Part shown: positions 26,122 to 35,084 of the stretch, in pieces
Layout of the letters: each line of letters begins with the position of its first letter
How positions within the stretch are numbered: the first letter of the stretch is position 1
Assembly: GCA_023416335.1 (NCBI GenBank)
Contig: JAEZHY010000111.1
Location: forward strand, 1-51,958
Origin: Pseudomonadota bacterium
GTDB lineage: Bacteria; Desulfobacterota; Syntrophobacteria; Syntrophobacterales; Syntrophobacteraceae
Length of the DNA: 51,958 nucleotides
Direction of reading: 5' to 3'
Notes under the pieces: generated by a model
Seen by the model: only the letters and a program-made list of their open reading frames with translations
What the model was told of the DNA's origin: nothing
The model's database searches: none
Position numbers and translations under genes: made by a program

Positions 26122-27007
26122 ATGTTACTCCTTTCAAAAACCTTAGAAAAATGACTCTAGGTAGTTGAGCGATGTAGCCCTTCCAGTAATTTCACATAAC
26201 AAAAGATATTTTTCTCCTCTTGGTGCCGTGACCAAATTCCATCTAGCATGTTTTGCGTGCATCACCACCTTTCGGCTCCCTATCAGTGTTATGGGGTCGT
26301 TATGGGGTCTAGACCACCTTGGTATTTCCTGACCCCAATCTCCCATTACTGTCGAGAGACGGTAATTCTTGATTCTATTTGATTCTTTGTACAAGAAAGA
26401 GGTTTCCAGAAGGTTACAGCCGGTCTGGTCCTTACGAAGGCTGGAGTGGTGTCTTCACAGCGTTTGAGGAAAAGGCCCTGTTCTAAATATTTGTTCTTTG
26501 GGCAAAGGCCGCATTTAATACGCATAATTAGAATTAATCATTGCAGGCCCGGTAGAAACCGGAACGGGCAGGCTTTAGTTCTCAGCTACCTGTCAGAGAT
26601 GTGTGCTCGCCCGGGTCGAGTGAAGTGCGGTGTTGGTCATTTTCCAAAAGTGAAGAATAGAACGGTATTAAAAGTTGTGGCAGGGGAGTGCAGCGGGTTG
26701 CGTATAGGTTGCGGATTGCGGAAGGAAAATGAAGATTTTGGAGGAGAGCGGTCCAGTAAAATCAAGTCCCTACGGTGCCTCAGACAACCGGCCTTCGGCG
26801 CCACAAAGTGTCCATAATACCGCTAATTTATCAAAACATACCGTGTGACAAATCCCGTTTTTCAAGCAAGTTGCATCATTATTTCAGGCAGTTACAGGTA
26901 AGAATGCCGTAGACGTCCCCCTGCGCCTTTTCTGATTACCCGCAACCCTGCTCATTTCTTACCTGAATCGCTACGCTTCTGAATACCGACCCGGGACTAC
27001 CACGGCT
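26122..27007. other. Intergenic region of 886 bases without a supported gene
   Basis: Frames at 26143-26394 (minus) and 26446-26817 (plus) lack ribosome sites and recognisable motifs. A partial copy of the dispersed repeat (GGCGCCGAAGGCCGG on the minus strand) lies at 26788-26802. The promoter of the crystallin gene should lie at its left end. Nothing else is apparent. Confidence 0.4.
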
Positions 27008-28153
27008 CTAAAGAAGCGCAGCGACTTGCGTCCTTATGCCTGCCTCCGTAGCTGCGTCCAGATACTTTTTGAGGCCCTCTCCCCTTGGGTCGGCCTGGAC
27101 CCTGATCCATCGGGAGAGTTTAGCCAGGGCGTCACCCTTATCTATAATCTCGCGGCTTTTCTCAACGCCCGCGCGGATGTCTTCGGCCTCACCCACCAGG
27201 TAGAGAATGGCACCGGCGTTCAGGCACGTCATGTCAATGCACTCGGGGTGTCCGGTCCCGCTGATGATTTTAAGGAATCGAACGGCTTCCTTGCGAACGT
27301 CCCCGGTCGCGGCCACGGCCGAATAGTCGGCACGTTTGAGGCCAACGTCCTCGGGTACGAGAAGAAACGTCCGCTCCTCCCCGTCAGGGAAGAACTCGTG
27401 GATCAGGGTTTCCCCGAGGATTGAAATCTCGTCCATTCCCTTTTCTTTTTTCGAATCGAACCCGTGCACGATCAGAGCTCGCTCGTAGCCGATTTCCTCC
27501 ATTACTTCCCTGACCTTCGGCACCAGTTCCCTGGCATAGACGCCTCTGAGCGCGTGGGTGGGGCGGCAGGGGCTCGCCAACGAAGCAGCGATGTTAAGCG
27601 TGGACCCAAACCGGATCTGACTGAGAATCCTTCCGAGGGACCGCGGGTGGACCCGGGGACTCATCCCGTTGAAAATGCCGATCCCCTCTTTCCTGATGGA
27701 TTCGACAACTGTATCCACCGGGCATTCCACATCGATTCCGATTCTTTCGAGCAGGTCCACCGTACCGCAGGAGGAGGTAAGCGCCCTTGCGCCGTGCCGG
27801 GCCATCCTTGCGCCTCCGGCCGCAGCAACCACCGATGCAGCCGTGCTCACATTGAATGTCTTGAGCTGATCCATCCCAGTTCCGCAATTCTCAACCAGAG
27901 GGCGCTCCAGATCATCGGTGACGGTAGCCGTATCGAGTTCGACGATCGCCTGCCAGGCGCCGGCAATCTCCCTGCTCGTTTCTCCCTTTGACACCAGGGC
28001 GGAAAGGAAAGCCCCCTGGTGCAGGTCCGGTTGCCGGTTTAGCAGGACCTGGCGAAACATTCCGTAGCTTTCCTCCCGGCTGAGGTCTCCTTTGCAGATA
28101 AGCCGCTGGATATTCGCCCCGAATTCCCTTAACCCTTCTTCCGACCATGTCAT
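27008..28153 (-). CDS. TrpD-family (glycosyltransferase family 3) phosphoribosyltransferase
   Basis: A 381-residue protein of the anthranilate/nucleoside phosphoribosyltransferase fold. The N-terminal helical domain (1-80) is followed by the phosphoribosyl-pyrophosphate segment ENCGTGMDQLKTFNVSTAAS, where TrpD has GTGGD, then ARMARHGARALTSSCGTVDL corresponding to the KHGNR and GSADVLE blocks. Altered catalytic-loop residues and the absence of other trp genes suggest it does not make tryptophan. It follows a zinc dehydrogenase by 38 bases in an operon under a cobalamin riboswitch, so it probably phosphoribosylates a base or aromatic acid in cobamide-linked metabolism, such as a lower-ligand precursor. 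That is inference. AAAGGAG precedes ATG 28153. Confidence 0.82.
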   Translation of the reverse strand: MTWSEEGLREFGANIQRLICKGDLSREESYGMFRQVLLNRQPDLHQGAFLSALVSKGETSREIAGAWQAIVELDTATVTDDLERPLVENCGTGMDQLKTFNVSTAASVVAAAGGARMARHGARALTSSCGTVDLLERIGIDVECPVDTVVESIRKEGIGIFNGMSPRVHPRSLGRILSQIRFGSTLNIAASLASPCRPTHALRGVYARELVPKVREVMEEIGYERALIVHGFDSKKEKGMDEISILGETLIHEFFPDGEERTFLLVPEDVGLKRADYSAVAATGDVRKEAVRFLKIISGTGHPECIDMTCLNAGAILYLVGEAEDIRAGVEKSREIIDKGDALAKLSRWIRVQADPRGEGLKKYLDAATEAGIRTQVAALL

Positions 28154-28191
28154 CCGGCCATCTCCTTTATGTCCGCTCTCAGCACCCGAGT

Positions 28192-29172
28192 TCAGTCTCT
28201 TTGCGGGTAGAGAAGGATTTTCATTCCCCGGCGGTCTTCAACCAGTTGCAGTGCTTCGCCGAGTTCGCTCAGAGCCATCCGGTGAGAAATCATGTCTTCA
28301 ACCGCGATCCGGCCGGAGGCGATGAACTCCAGAGCCTGCACTCCATGCCTGAAACTGCAGCCGTAGGCACCCACAATGGTCTGCTCGTGATAATGCAGCC
28401 GGTTGAAGCTCACGGGCAGTTCGTCTTCCGATGGATGCAACCCGGAAAAGACAACGAGGCGGCCGCGCGGGTTCAGCGCCCCCAGGGCTTCCTCGTATGC
28501 CCGTCTTGTTCCAACCGCAACGATGCACACATCGAACTTCCTGCCCCCGCTGCTTTCCCTTCCCCCGATGATCTCCCTTCTTCGCCCATCAGGTTCAATG
28601 GAAACCGGCTCGGCACCCATGGCTTTGGATGCTCTTGCAAGCAAGGTCCCCGCAGGACCGGCTCCCCAGATGCCGATTGCGTCGCCCTTGCCAAGGCCGG
28701 CCAGTTCAAGAGCATTGAGGCAGCAGGAAAGCGGTTCAGCAAACACCGCCCGTTCGGCGTCAAGTCCTTCCGGAACGGGAATAACGCTCTTTGCCGATGC
28801 CAAAACATACCGGGCAAATCCACCATCCCTGTGAAAGCCCATGATTTGCATTCCCCGGCACAGATTTTCCGCCCCTCTTTTGCAGGCCGCACATTCTCCG
28901 CACCACACCCCCGGATACACGTATACCCGGCAGCCTTCCCGAAGACCGGCCACATTTCGGCCCCTCCTGCGGACCACTCCCACAACCTCTTCACCCGGTA
29001 TCCTGGGGAGAGTGAGATCGCGATGTCCGACGCGGATCAACTTGAGGTCCGTCCGGCAAAGCCCGGTTACCTCAACTTCGATGAGCACCTCATCGGCTTC
29101 CGGTTCACGCACGGATACCCGGGTCAGTTCAAAATCCCCGATTCTCTTGACGAGTATCGCCTGCATCTCCAT
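28192..29172 (-). CDS. Zinc-dependent medium-chain dehydrogenase
   Basis: A 326-residue MDR-family alcohol/polyol dehydrogenase. The GroES-like half carries the catalytic cysteine in VTGLCRTDLK, the PGEEVVGVV block and the structural-zinc cysteine set CGECAACKRGAENLC. The nucleotide-binding fold has GIWGAGPAGTLLARASKAMGA, where a later acidic residue (SIEPDGRR) favours NAD. GGVHGE-type histidine is replaced in part by IPGEE. The start is ATG 29172, eight bases after GAGGTGG; an ATG at 29184 overlaps that site. It is the first gene after the cobalamin riboswitch and its terminator, so it should be expressed when cobalamin is scarce. The substrate is unknown, and a role in cobamide precursor synthesis with the TrpD-like partner is a guess. 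Confidence 0.85.
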   Translation of the reverse strand: MEMQAILVKRIGDFELTRVSVREPEADEVLIEVEVTGLCRTDLKLIRVGHRDLTLPRIPGEEVVGVVRRRGRNVAGLREGCRVYVYPGVWCGECAACKRGAENLCRGMQIMGFHRDGGFARYVLASAKSVIPVPEGLDAERAVFAEPLSCCLNALELAGLGKGDAIGIWGAGPAGTLLARASKAMGAEPVSIEPDGRRREIIGGRESSGGRKFDVCIVAVGTRRAYEEALGALNPRGRLVVFSGLHPSEDELPVSFNRLHYHEQTIVGAYGCSFRHGVQALEFIASGRIAVEDMISHRMALSELGEALQLVEDRRGMKILLYPQRD

Positions 29173-29191
29173 AGATCCATCCACCTCAAAT

Positions 29192-29230
29192 AAAAAAAGG
29201 TCTCGACAGCCGAAAATGGCTGACGAAACC
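29192..29230 (-). terminator. Rho-independent terminator of the cobalamin riboswitch
   Basis: On the minus strand GGTTTCG-CAGCC pairs with GGCTG-CGAGACC (one opposed mismatch, GU pairs) around ATTTTC, followed at once by seven T. It lies between the riboswitch aptamer and the dehydrogenase ribosome site, the position of an expression-platform terminator. Confidence 0.85.
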
Positions 29231-29440
29231 CTTTGCCATCAGGTTCCCTGGAGCAGAATGTTCAGTCGTCTTCTGACTTCCGGATTATCAGCGGAATCAT
29301 CACCTTCCCATACCGGTACGCATTGCGCCCGATACAGTGGTAAACACCAGTGATTCGCCTCCCCGGTCACAGCGGCGGGACCGCCACGGATTCGCACCGT
29401 GTTCCGTTACCGAACTTCGCAATATAAATACAATTACGCC
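29231..29440 (-). promoter_or_regulatory. Cobalamin riboswitch
   Basis: Minus-strand landmarks appear in order: GGTAACGGAACACGGTGCGA and ATCCGTGGCGGTCCCGCCGC with TGTGACCGGGGAGG, a variable arm, GGGAAGG, and a B12-box-like AGTCAGAAGAC at 29268-29278. This is the conserved core of adenosylcobalamin/cobalamin riboswitches. It controls the dehydrogenase and TrpD-family genes, probably by premature termination when cobalamin is bound. Confidence 0.9.
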
Positions 29441-29480
29441 AATTTACCGGCTCGGCGCAGGCATGTCAAGCTTGCGGGAG

Positions 29481-30296
29481 CTACACTGTTGCTTTCAAAT
29501 CTCTGTATGCCGAAAGGCCCGTCAGACCGAAGGGAATTATTTGAACAAATAGAAAAAACGCGGCGGTCACCGCACGCGATTTGGGTATGAGCGGCGGCAG
29601 ACGTTCTTGAAGCACATTCCTGATGTGCGCAGCAGCAAGGACGACTGCGTTATCCGCGCCTCCTTCATACGTTCTCAGGTTTGGACGGGCAGCGAAAAAG
29701 TTATCGATGTCGTCATCGATAACTTTGACAGGAATCTCAGACCTGGCTCGTAAGAGTATACCGAGATACGGATGCACATTTTGGAAATGATGCACCGCCT
29801 GCATCGCAAAAACGGTCGCGGCAATCCGTCTTGACTCTTTTTTTGCGACCGGAATGCACCGGTAAGGTGAACACTCCCGGAAGTCTTCGATCCCGAGAGA
29901 ACTAACCTCATCGTATGCTTTCAGGAAGGTGCTCTTTCTCCAAACGTTGTCTTTTAAAATCGTTCCCTGCCAATTATCAATTAGTCTATCTACTATTTGA
30001 GGGACAAACCTCAAGCCGGAGAACACTAAAACCAAGATCAAAGTACAAATAGAAGCCGCTCCGCACAAGATGTGGTGCATTAAAGTTATTCTAAACTGTT
30101 TGTTCCACAGACGAGAGTAGCAGCTGCAGACTATCCAGCAACAGGCAGCAAGAAGAAATCCGATGATCAAGGTGTAACGGAATGCCGATGGGGCGTCAGT
30201 TCGCAGCATCCCTACGCAATCGATGACGATTCCTGCAAGATCTTTCAACAGGTCCATTAAGCAACCCCGGAATATGGCGGTTCTCCCCGGTCTCAT
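29481..30296 (-). CDS. Uncharacterised membrane protein
   Basis: A protein of about 271 residues with hydrophobic segments near residues 42-62 (FRYTLIIGFLLAACCWIVCS), 75-98 (HILCGAASICTLILVLVFSG) and 245-263 (AFFLFVQIIPFGLTGLSAY). The loop between the second and third is hydrophilic, about 145 residues long, and contains no recognised motif. The start is ambiguous: ATG 30296, or ATG 30257 (MDLLKDLAGIV), neither with a good ribosome site. It follows the XRE regulator gene by about 40 bases on the same strand, so the two may form an operon. I do not recognise the family. Confidence 0.5.
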   Translation of the reverse strand: MRPGRTAIFRGCLMDLLKDLAGIVIDCVGMLRTDAPSAFRYTLIIGFLLAACCWIVCSCYSRLWNKQFRITLMHHILCGAASICTLILVLVFSGLRFVPQIVDRLIDNWQGTILKDNVWRKSTFLKAYDEVSSLGIEDFRECSPYRCIPVAKKESRRIAATVFAMQAVHHFQNVHPYLGILLRARSEIPVKVIDDDIDNFFAARPNLRTYEGGADNAVVLAAAHIRNVLQERLPPLIPKSRAVTAAFFLFVQIIPFGLTGLSAYRDLKATV

Positions 30297-30334
30297 CAAC
30301 GATGAAACGGCCTCCCACAGAAAAAGGGAGCCGG

Positions 30335-30580
30335 TTATTCTTCGTAGAGATCCTTTGTCTTTACTTCGAGTGCATTTGCAATCACCCTTAATGTCTTGAG
30401 GGTGCAGGAAGACAATGTCGCGGACCTCCTCGCACGATTGATGGTTTCAGGCGAGAGCCCCGTCTTTCTGATGAGTTCAGTAACCCTCACCCTTCTTTTC
30501 CACATGAGGTCATCTACTTTGCTGCTAAAAAGCTCTGCCTTTTTATTGGATGGCGCTTCGATTTCGTTGCTTGTGGACAT
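30335..30580 (-). CDS. Small XRE-family helix-turn-helix regulator
   Basis: An 81-residue protein. After a 20-residue polar leader comes a Cro/CI-type helix-turn-helix: MWKRRVRVTELIRKTGLSPE then TINRARRSATLSSCTLKTLRVIANAL, with the usual LEVKTKDLYEE end. AAAGGAGAAGGA precedes ATG 30580. It probably regulates itself and the membrane-protein gene that follows. A perfect 12-base palindrome (TATCAATTGATA, 30767-30778) upstream could be its operator, which is unproven. Confidence 0.78.
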   Translation of the reverse strand: MSTSNEIEAPSNKKAELFSSKVDDLMWKRRVRVTELIRKTGLSPETINRARRSATLSSCTLKTLRVIANALEVKTKDLYEE

Positions 30581-31253
30581 TCCTTCTCCTTTTGGGTTCT
30601 CTTTAACATCGTATCAAAAACAAAATTTGGCTTCTCTTAGATTATATTAGCTATGTTATCCATAAAGCATTGCGACGATATATATCTATTAACCACTCCG
30701 ATCTTGACCATTCCAAACTTAAGAAAGAATAGCTTTTCATAAATTAATTTTGCAAAGCGCCACATATATCAATTGATACAGTCGATATATCAGAGCAAAC
30801 TTTGTGCCAACAAATACTCTTATTTCAATTATGTCTATGTAGTGGAATTAACAAATAGAACAGAATCTCAACCGGTCGTCCTACAAAAGAAGCGCGGCAA
30901 AAATACTCTTATCGCTAAATAAACAGCAATTAGAGTGGGGTATTTTCTCCCACCCCTTGAATTCACCATTGGGTCTCCCACTCGAATTCCGAGGTTTTGC
31001 CCGCACCTGTATTCGAAAAATTGTCAGAACCATGCGATCGTAATGCCCGAAAGCTCCAGGCATGATCCCGGATCTCAATTCTGTCCGGCATTCCCGGGCT
31101 GTGGGCTCACCTTGTTTTATTGACTCTGGTTAATTGGGTTCCCAACTCAAAGCGATCTTTTTAGGCTTTCGCATATCGTGGCGGTATAGTATCTAAATGC
31201 GATCAGGTAATCGGGAGGAATTGTATCGCTTCATTTTGGAAGGATTCTGCTGA
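30581..31253. other. AT-rich divergent intergenic region
   Basis: This region of 673 bases has no supported gene and is richer in A and T than its surroundings. It holds the palindrome TATCAATTGATA at 30767-30778 and nearby CGATATAT repeats. Promoters for the XRE gene (minus) and the response regulator (plus) must lie here; no sigma-54 site was found. Confidence 0.4.
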
Positions 31254-32624
31254 GTGGCTTCTCGTTTTGTATCCTTGCTCATCGACGACAATGAGGTCTT
31301 TCTAAAACAGTTCTCCCCGATCTTAGCGGCCGCCGGGGAAATAGAGGTAATTGCCCTCAATTCTCCGCAGCAAGCCTTTGAAGTACTGGACAAGCGTTCC
31401 GTAGATCTCATCATCTCCGACATCCAAATGCCGGGAATGAACGGCCTGGAGTTCTTCGGCCGTATTCAGGGAATATACCCCGACATACCCGTAATTTTCA
31501 TCACCGCTTTCGGTTCCACGGCTCAGGCGGTTGATCTTGTCAAGAAGGGAGCCTTCCACTACTTCGAGAAGCCGGTGATTGACAGGATTGAACTCTTCCG
31601 GGCAACAGTGCGGGAGGCCCTTGCCAAGCGACGGATGCTCAAAGAATTATCGCTTCTTCACAAAGAGAAATTTCTGGCAAGGTCATCGTTAGCCACGATC
31701 GTTGGAAAGTCCAGGGGGATTAAAGCCGTGATCGATTCGGTGCGGGAAGTAGCCGAGTTGCCGGTCACGGTACTCATAACTGGAGAAACCGGCACGGGAA
31801 AAGAACTCGTTGCCCAGGCCATCCACGATCTCAGTTGCAGGGAGGAATGCAGTTTTGTGGCGGTCAACTGCGGCGCATTCGCGGAAGGGGTACTGGAAAG
31901 CGAACTCTTCGTCCATGAAAAGGGTGCCTTTACCGGAGCAATTGATCGAAAGCCTGGACTTTTCGAACTGGCAGATCGCGGAACACTCTTCCTGGACGAA
32001 ATCGGCGAGGCGTCTCACATGCTCCAGACCAAACTACTACGGGTTCTGGAAACTAAAACGGTGACGCGGGTTGGGGGTACCACGCCCATACACTCGGACT
32101 TTCGCATCATTACGGCAACAAACCGGGACTTGACGGAAGAGGCTGCGGCCGGCCGCTTTAGGCAGGACTTGTTTTATCGACTCAATATTTATCCCATCCA
32201 CATTCCACCTCTTCGAACGCGAAGGGAAGACATTCCCCTCCTGGCTGAATACTACTTTGACAAGTTCAGGAAGAGATATAACCGTCCTATCGCGGGCATA
32301 TCCGCCGAGGCCGCCTTTTTCTTAACGGACTACGATTGGCCCGGCAATGTGCGCGAATTGGTCAATATAATAGAAAGGGCGGTCATCACATGCAAAGAGC
32401 CCTATATTGGACTACGGCATGTTGCACTGCCCGACGGCGGTAACGGATGGAACCATCATGGAGGATGTCTCAGCCTGGAGGACGGGGAGAGAATTCTTAT
32501 CCGGATGGCGCTCAAGCACTCAGAAGGGAATAAGACCACTGCCGCAGAGCTGTTGGGCATCAACCGAAAGACCCTGGGGCAGAAGATGAAAGCCTACGGA
32601 ATCGACGAGCTGTCGGAAATATAG
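31254..32624 (+). CDS. NtrC-family sigma-54 response regulator
   Basis: A 456-residue regulator. Its receiver (1-125) has acidic residues D11-D12, phospho-acceptor D56 in DLIISDIQMPG, threonine in FITAFGS and lysine in HYFEKP. The AAA+ domain (about 145-375) has Walker A GETGTGKE, an intact GAFTGA loop (HEKGAFTGA) and Walker B TLFLDEIGE. The C-terminal Fis-type helix-turn-helix is NKTTAAELLGINRKTLGQKM. The start is GTG 31254 with GGAAGGA nine bases upstream. It should activate sigma-54 promoters such as the one at 38143-38158. The sensor kinase at 39980 is its likely partner at the other end of the same locus. Confidence 0.9.
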   Translation: MASRFVSLLIDDNEVFLKQFSPILAAAGEIEVIALNSPQQAFEVLDKRSVDLIISDIQMPGMNGLEFFGRIQGIYPDIPVIFITAFGSTAQAVDLVKKGAFHYFEKPVIDRIELFRATVREALAKRRMLKELSLLHKEKFLARSSLATIVGKSRGIKAVIDSVREVAELPVTVLITGETGTGKELVAQAIHDLSCREECSFVAVNCGAFAEGVLESELFVHEKGAFTGAIDRKPGLFELADRGTLFLDEIGEASHMLQTKLLRVLETKTVTRVGGTTPIHSDFRIITATNRDLTEEAAAGRFRQDLFYRLNIYPIHIPPLRTRREDIPLLAEYYFDKFRKRYNRPIAGISAEAAFFLTDYDWPGNVRELVNIIERAVITCKEPYIGLRHVALPDGGNGWNHHGGCLSLEDGERILIRMALKHSEGNKTTAAELLGINRKTLGQKMKAYGIDELSEI

Positions 32625-32817
32625 TTCCCACAATCTTCATCCCTCACTTGACGGGAAATTGAATCTGTACTATTCGGCAGGAACTCCCGCAAAAAAATAA
32701 ATCTTGAGGCGCTGCACCAGTGAGATAATGCATGGTGCATGCGTATTACCAGGCTTTGCCTGTCTACCCGGCGCGGGAGTGGTGTGATTTTTTCTTGGAT
32801 CATAGGAAAGCGAGAAC

Positions 32818-34710
32818 GTGAAACGACTCCCGGCAATTGAATGCTTCGCAGTAAATCTGGCAGTTCTTCTCTTAACCTTGATTTTCTTTATATCGATCTC
32901 CTCCGCTGAAGATGCGCCTTCCTATCGAATAAATGAGGACGGAAGTATCGAGATCCCGGTCTCGCATTACACCAGGGAAGAGGCGCCGAAGGAGAACGTT
33001 GCCGCAAACATAACTGTGGTGACCAGAGAGCAGATAGAGAAGATTCCGGCCTCAAATGCGGCGGAAGTGCTGCAGTTTACCCCTGGAGTCTATATAGAGT
33101 TCAACGGAGGTCTGGGCAGCCAGGCAGTAGCGAGCATCCAGGGAAGCTCATTCGGGCCCGTTCCCGAGGTGGCCGTCTATCAGGACGGCGTACCGCTCAA
33201 TATGCTCGCCAATCCCATAACGAACCTCTCCTTTATCCCCGTTTCCAATATCGAACGAATCGAGGTGTACAAAGGGGCCGCATCTTCAGCCTGGGGGACG
33301 GCAATGGGAGGCGTAATCAACATAATCACCCGCGATCCCGATCCCGCCAGACCTTTCGGCGGAACGGTTCAGAGTTCTTACGGGAATTTCAATACCTTCA
33401 GGGACACCGGATCATTCAGCGGGACAGTGGATCGTTTTGGCTACTTCGTCTCTTTGAATCACGATACAAGCGACGGCTTCGTCCCTCACACGAACTACCG
33501 GCAGGATGCCGTCTACGGTAAATTCAATTACTCTCTCGGCGACTCCGGCCGCCTCAATTTCGTTGTGAACCATGACGAGGGGAGAAACGAGGACCCGACC
33601 GCACTCCTTTCCCGCCTCTACAATTACTGGGAAGACTTTCATCAGAGCCGCACCTACGAACGCCTCCTCTATGAAATCGGTCTTTCAAACAATATCACCT
33701 ATACCATCGAAGGGCGACACCAGGAATTCGGCCTTACCGACGACTATGTATTCGATCCAAGAACAAGACAGCCAGGGTACAACTACGCCGAGGAGCTTTA
33801 TGGAATCAGTTCCAGGCTTAGCCACAATCTCCAGGACAGGAACCGCTTTGTCCTGGGCTTCGACGGAGATTGGGGCAACTACGCCTACAGTCTCTACACT
33901 CGTGACTTTTCCACCGGCAACTGGGCCGTGTACGCCAACGATACCCTGACAGCAGGCCCCTTTGCATTCCTCGGCGGAATTCGCTGCGACAATAACATCG
34001 ATTTTGGGGCAGAGGTGAGTCCCATGGGCGGAGTGGTCTATCACCTGCCCTGGTACGAAGCACTTATTCGGATGCAGGTATCGAAGGGGTTCGCCGCCCC
34101 CCCACCCGGATTGATACACGATCCCAACTATGGCAACGAAGACTTGAAGCCCGAGACCGCCGTCAATTTTCAACTGGGGAGTGAAATCCACCCCGTGAAG
34201 GCCTTGAAACTGGAGGTCAACTTCTTCGAGGCGGACATCGACAACTTCATCGATTTCGACTATGCAACGTTTAAGTGGGGTAATATCGAAAGAGTCAGAA
34301 GGCAGGGGGTTGAGGGTCGAATAAGCGCCAACCTGCCCGCTGGCCCATGGGGCAGCCTGGGACTTTCTTCTGGAGCGACCTTTATCGACGTGCGCAACGA
34401 AGAAACCGGACGGGTTATTAAAGACGTTCCCCGGCAGATTCTGGATATTTCAGCCTCGCACAGCTTTAAGCAGTTCACTCAGTCCATTACCGGAAAGTAT
34501 ATCGACAATAATTCGAGCTTCCTGGAAACACGGGACCAGATTTTCGTCTTCGACTATCTCGCCAGGCTGAAGCTTTCCTCCCCGGGCATGCGTCTGAGCC
34601 CCAGCGTCTTTTTCGCCGTCCATAATCTCACGAACGCCCCCTACATTTACCGCGAAGTCTTTCCACAGCCGGGGCGTTGGGTCGAGGGAGGGTTGCGGTG
34701 CGAGTTCTGA
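32818..34710 (+). CDS. TonB-dependent outer-membrane receptor
   Basis: A 630-residue outer-membrane protein. A signal peptide (MKRLPAIECFAVNLAVLLLT and a hydrophobic stretch to SSAEDA, residues 1-32) is followed by a TonB-box-like EIPVSHYT, the plug domain (about 60-175, with EVLQFTPGVYIEFNGGLG, VYQDGVPLN, NIERIEVYKGAASSAWGTAM and GGVINIITR) and a beta-barrel ending in the terminal phenylalanine of LRCEF. BtuB-like receptors take up cobalamin, siderophores or other metal complexes. GTG 32818 has an AGGAAAG site. Lying between the regulator and the peptide/radical SAM genes, it may import the modified peptide or its metal complex. A terminator follows at 34760. Confidence 0.9.
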   Translation: MKRLPAIECFAVNLAVLLLTLIFFISISSAEDAPSYRINEDGSIEIPVSHYTREEAPKENVAANITVVTREQIEKIPASNAAEVLQFTPGVYIEFNGGLGSQAVASIQGSSFGPVPEVAVYQDGVPLNMLANPITNLSFIPVSNIERIEVYKGAASSAWGTAMGGVINIITRDPDPARPFGGTVQSSYGNFNTFRDTGSFSGTVDRFGYFVSLNHDTSDGFVPHTNYRQDAVYGKFNYSLGDSGRLNFVVNHDEGRNEDPTALLSRLYNYWEDFHQSRTYERLLYEIGLSNNITYTIEGRHQEFGLTDDYVFDPRTRQPGYNYAEELYGISSRLSHNLQDRNRFVLGFDGDWGNYAYSLYTRDFSTGNWAVYANDTLTAGPFAFLGGIRCDNNIDFGAEVSPMGGVVYHLPWYEALIRMQVSKGFAAPPPGLIHDPNYGNEDLKPETAVNFQLGSEIHPVKALKLEVNFFEADIDNFIDFDYATFKWGNIERVRRQGVEGRISANLPAGPWGSLGLSSGATFIDVRNEETGRVIKDVPRQILDISASHSFKQFTQSITGKYIDNNSSFLETRDQIFVFDYLARLKLSSPGMRLSPSVFFAVHNLTNAPYIYREVFPQPGRWVEGGLRCEF

Positions 34711-34759
34711 AACACCGCAACCGGCTTTTCGCCCGCCTCCTCGTGTCCGGGGTATGATC

Positions 34760-34784
34760 CCGGAAGACGAGGCTTCCGGTTTTT
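34760..34784 (+). terminator. Rho-independent terminator after the TonB receptor gene
   Basis: CCGGAAG-ACGAGG-CTTCCGG, a perfect seven-pair stem, is followed by five T, 50 bases after the stop codon. It separates the receptor from the AAA+ gene. Confidence 0.75.
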
Positions 34785-34884
34785 GCGGAGAGCCGGAGAA
34801 GAGCGTTTCCTGCAGTAAGGCCGGCCTCATGCAGCAGCAGGCCCGGCTACCCGTTTTGCCCCGTCCATTTCCGGCTCCCCTTCG

Positions 34885-35016
34885 TCACTGGGAACATCGG
34901 GCTCTCGGTGCATCGATCTGCTCGCGAGTTGCTTCGTTTTCCACTGCCTTTTCCAGCGCCCGCACGGCCTGGGACCTCACTCCTTCGTCCTCGTGCTCCA
35001 AAACTCGATAATTACA
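34885..35016 (-). pseudogene. Possible HEAT-repeat remnant
   Basis: The minus-strand frame has no start but contains RVLEHEDEGVRSQAVRALEK, which resembles one HEAT/PBS-lyase repeat, before a stop at 34885. It lies in the gap before the AAA+ gene. It is too short to be sure and could be chance. Confidence 0.25.
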
Positions 35017-35084
35017 CGACTATATCCTTTGAAATCGATTTGTAATGCTGTTTCGGCTTACTACAGGTGGATGAGAGGTGGGAA

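Noticed and set aside
32672..32690. TCGGCAGGAACTCCCGCA considered as a sigma-54 promoter for the TonB receptor
   Set aside because: GG and GC are 11 bases apart instead of 10, which sigma-54 does not tolerate.
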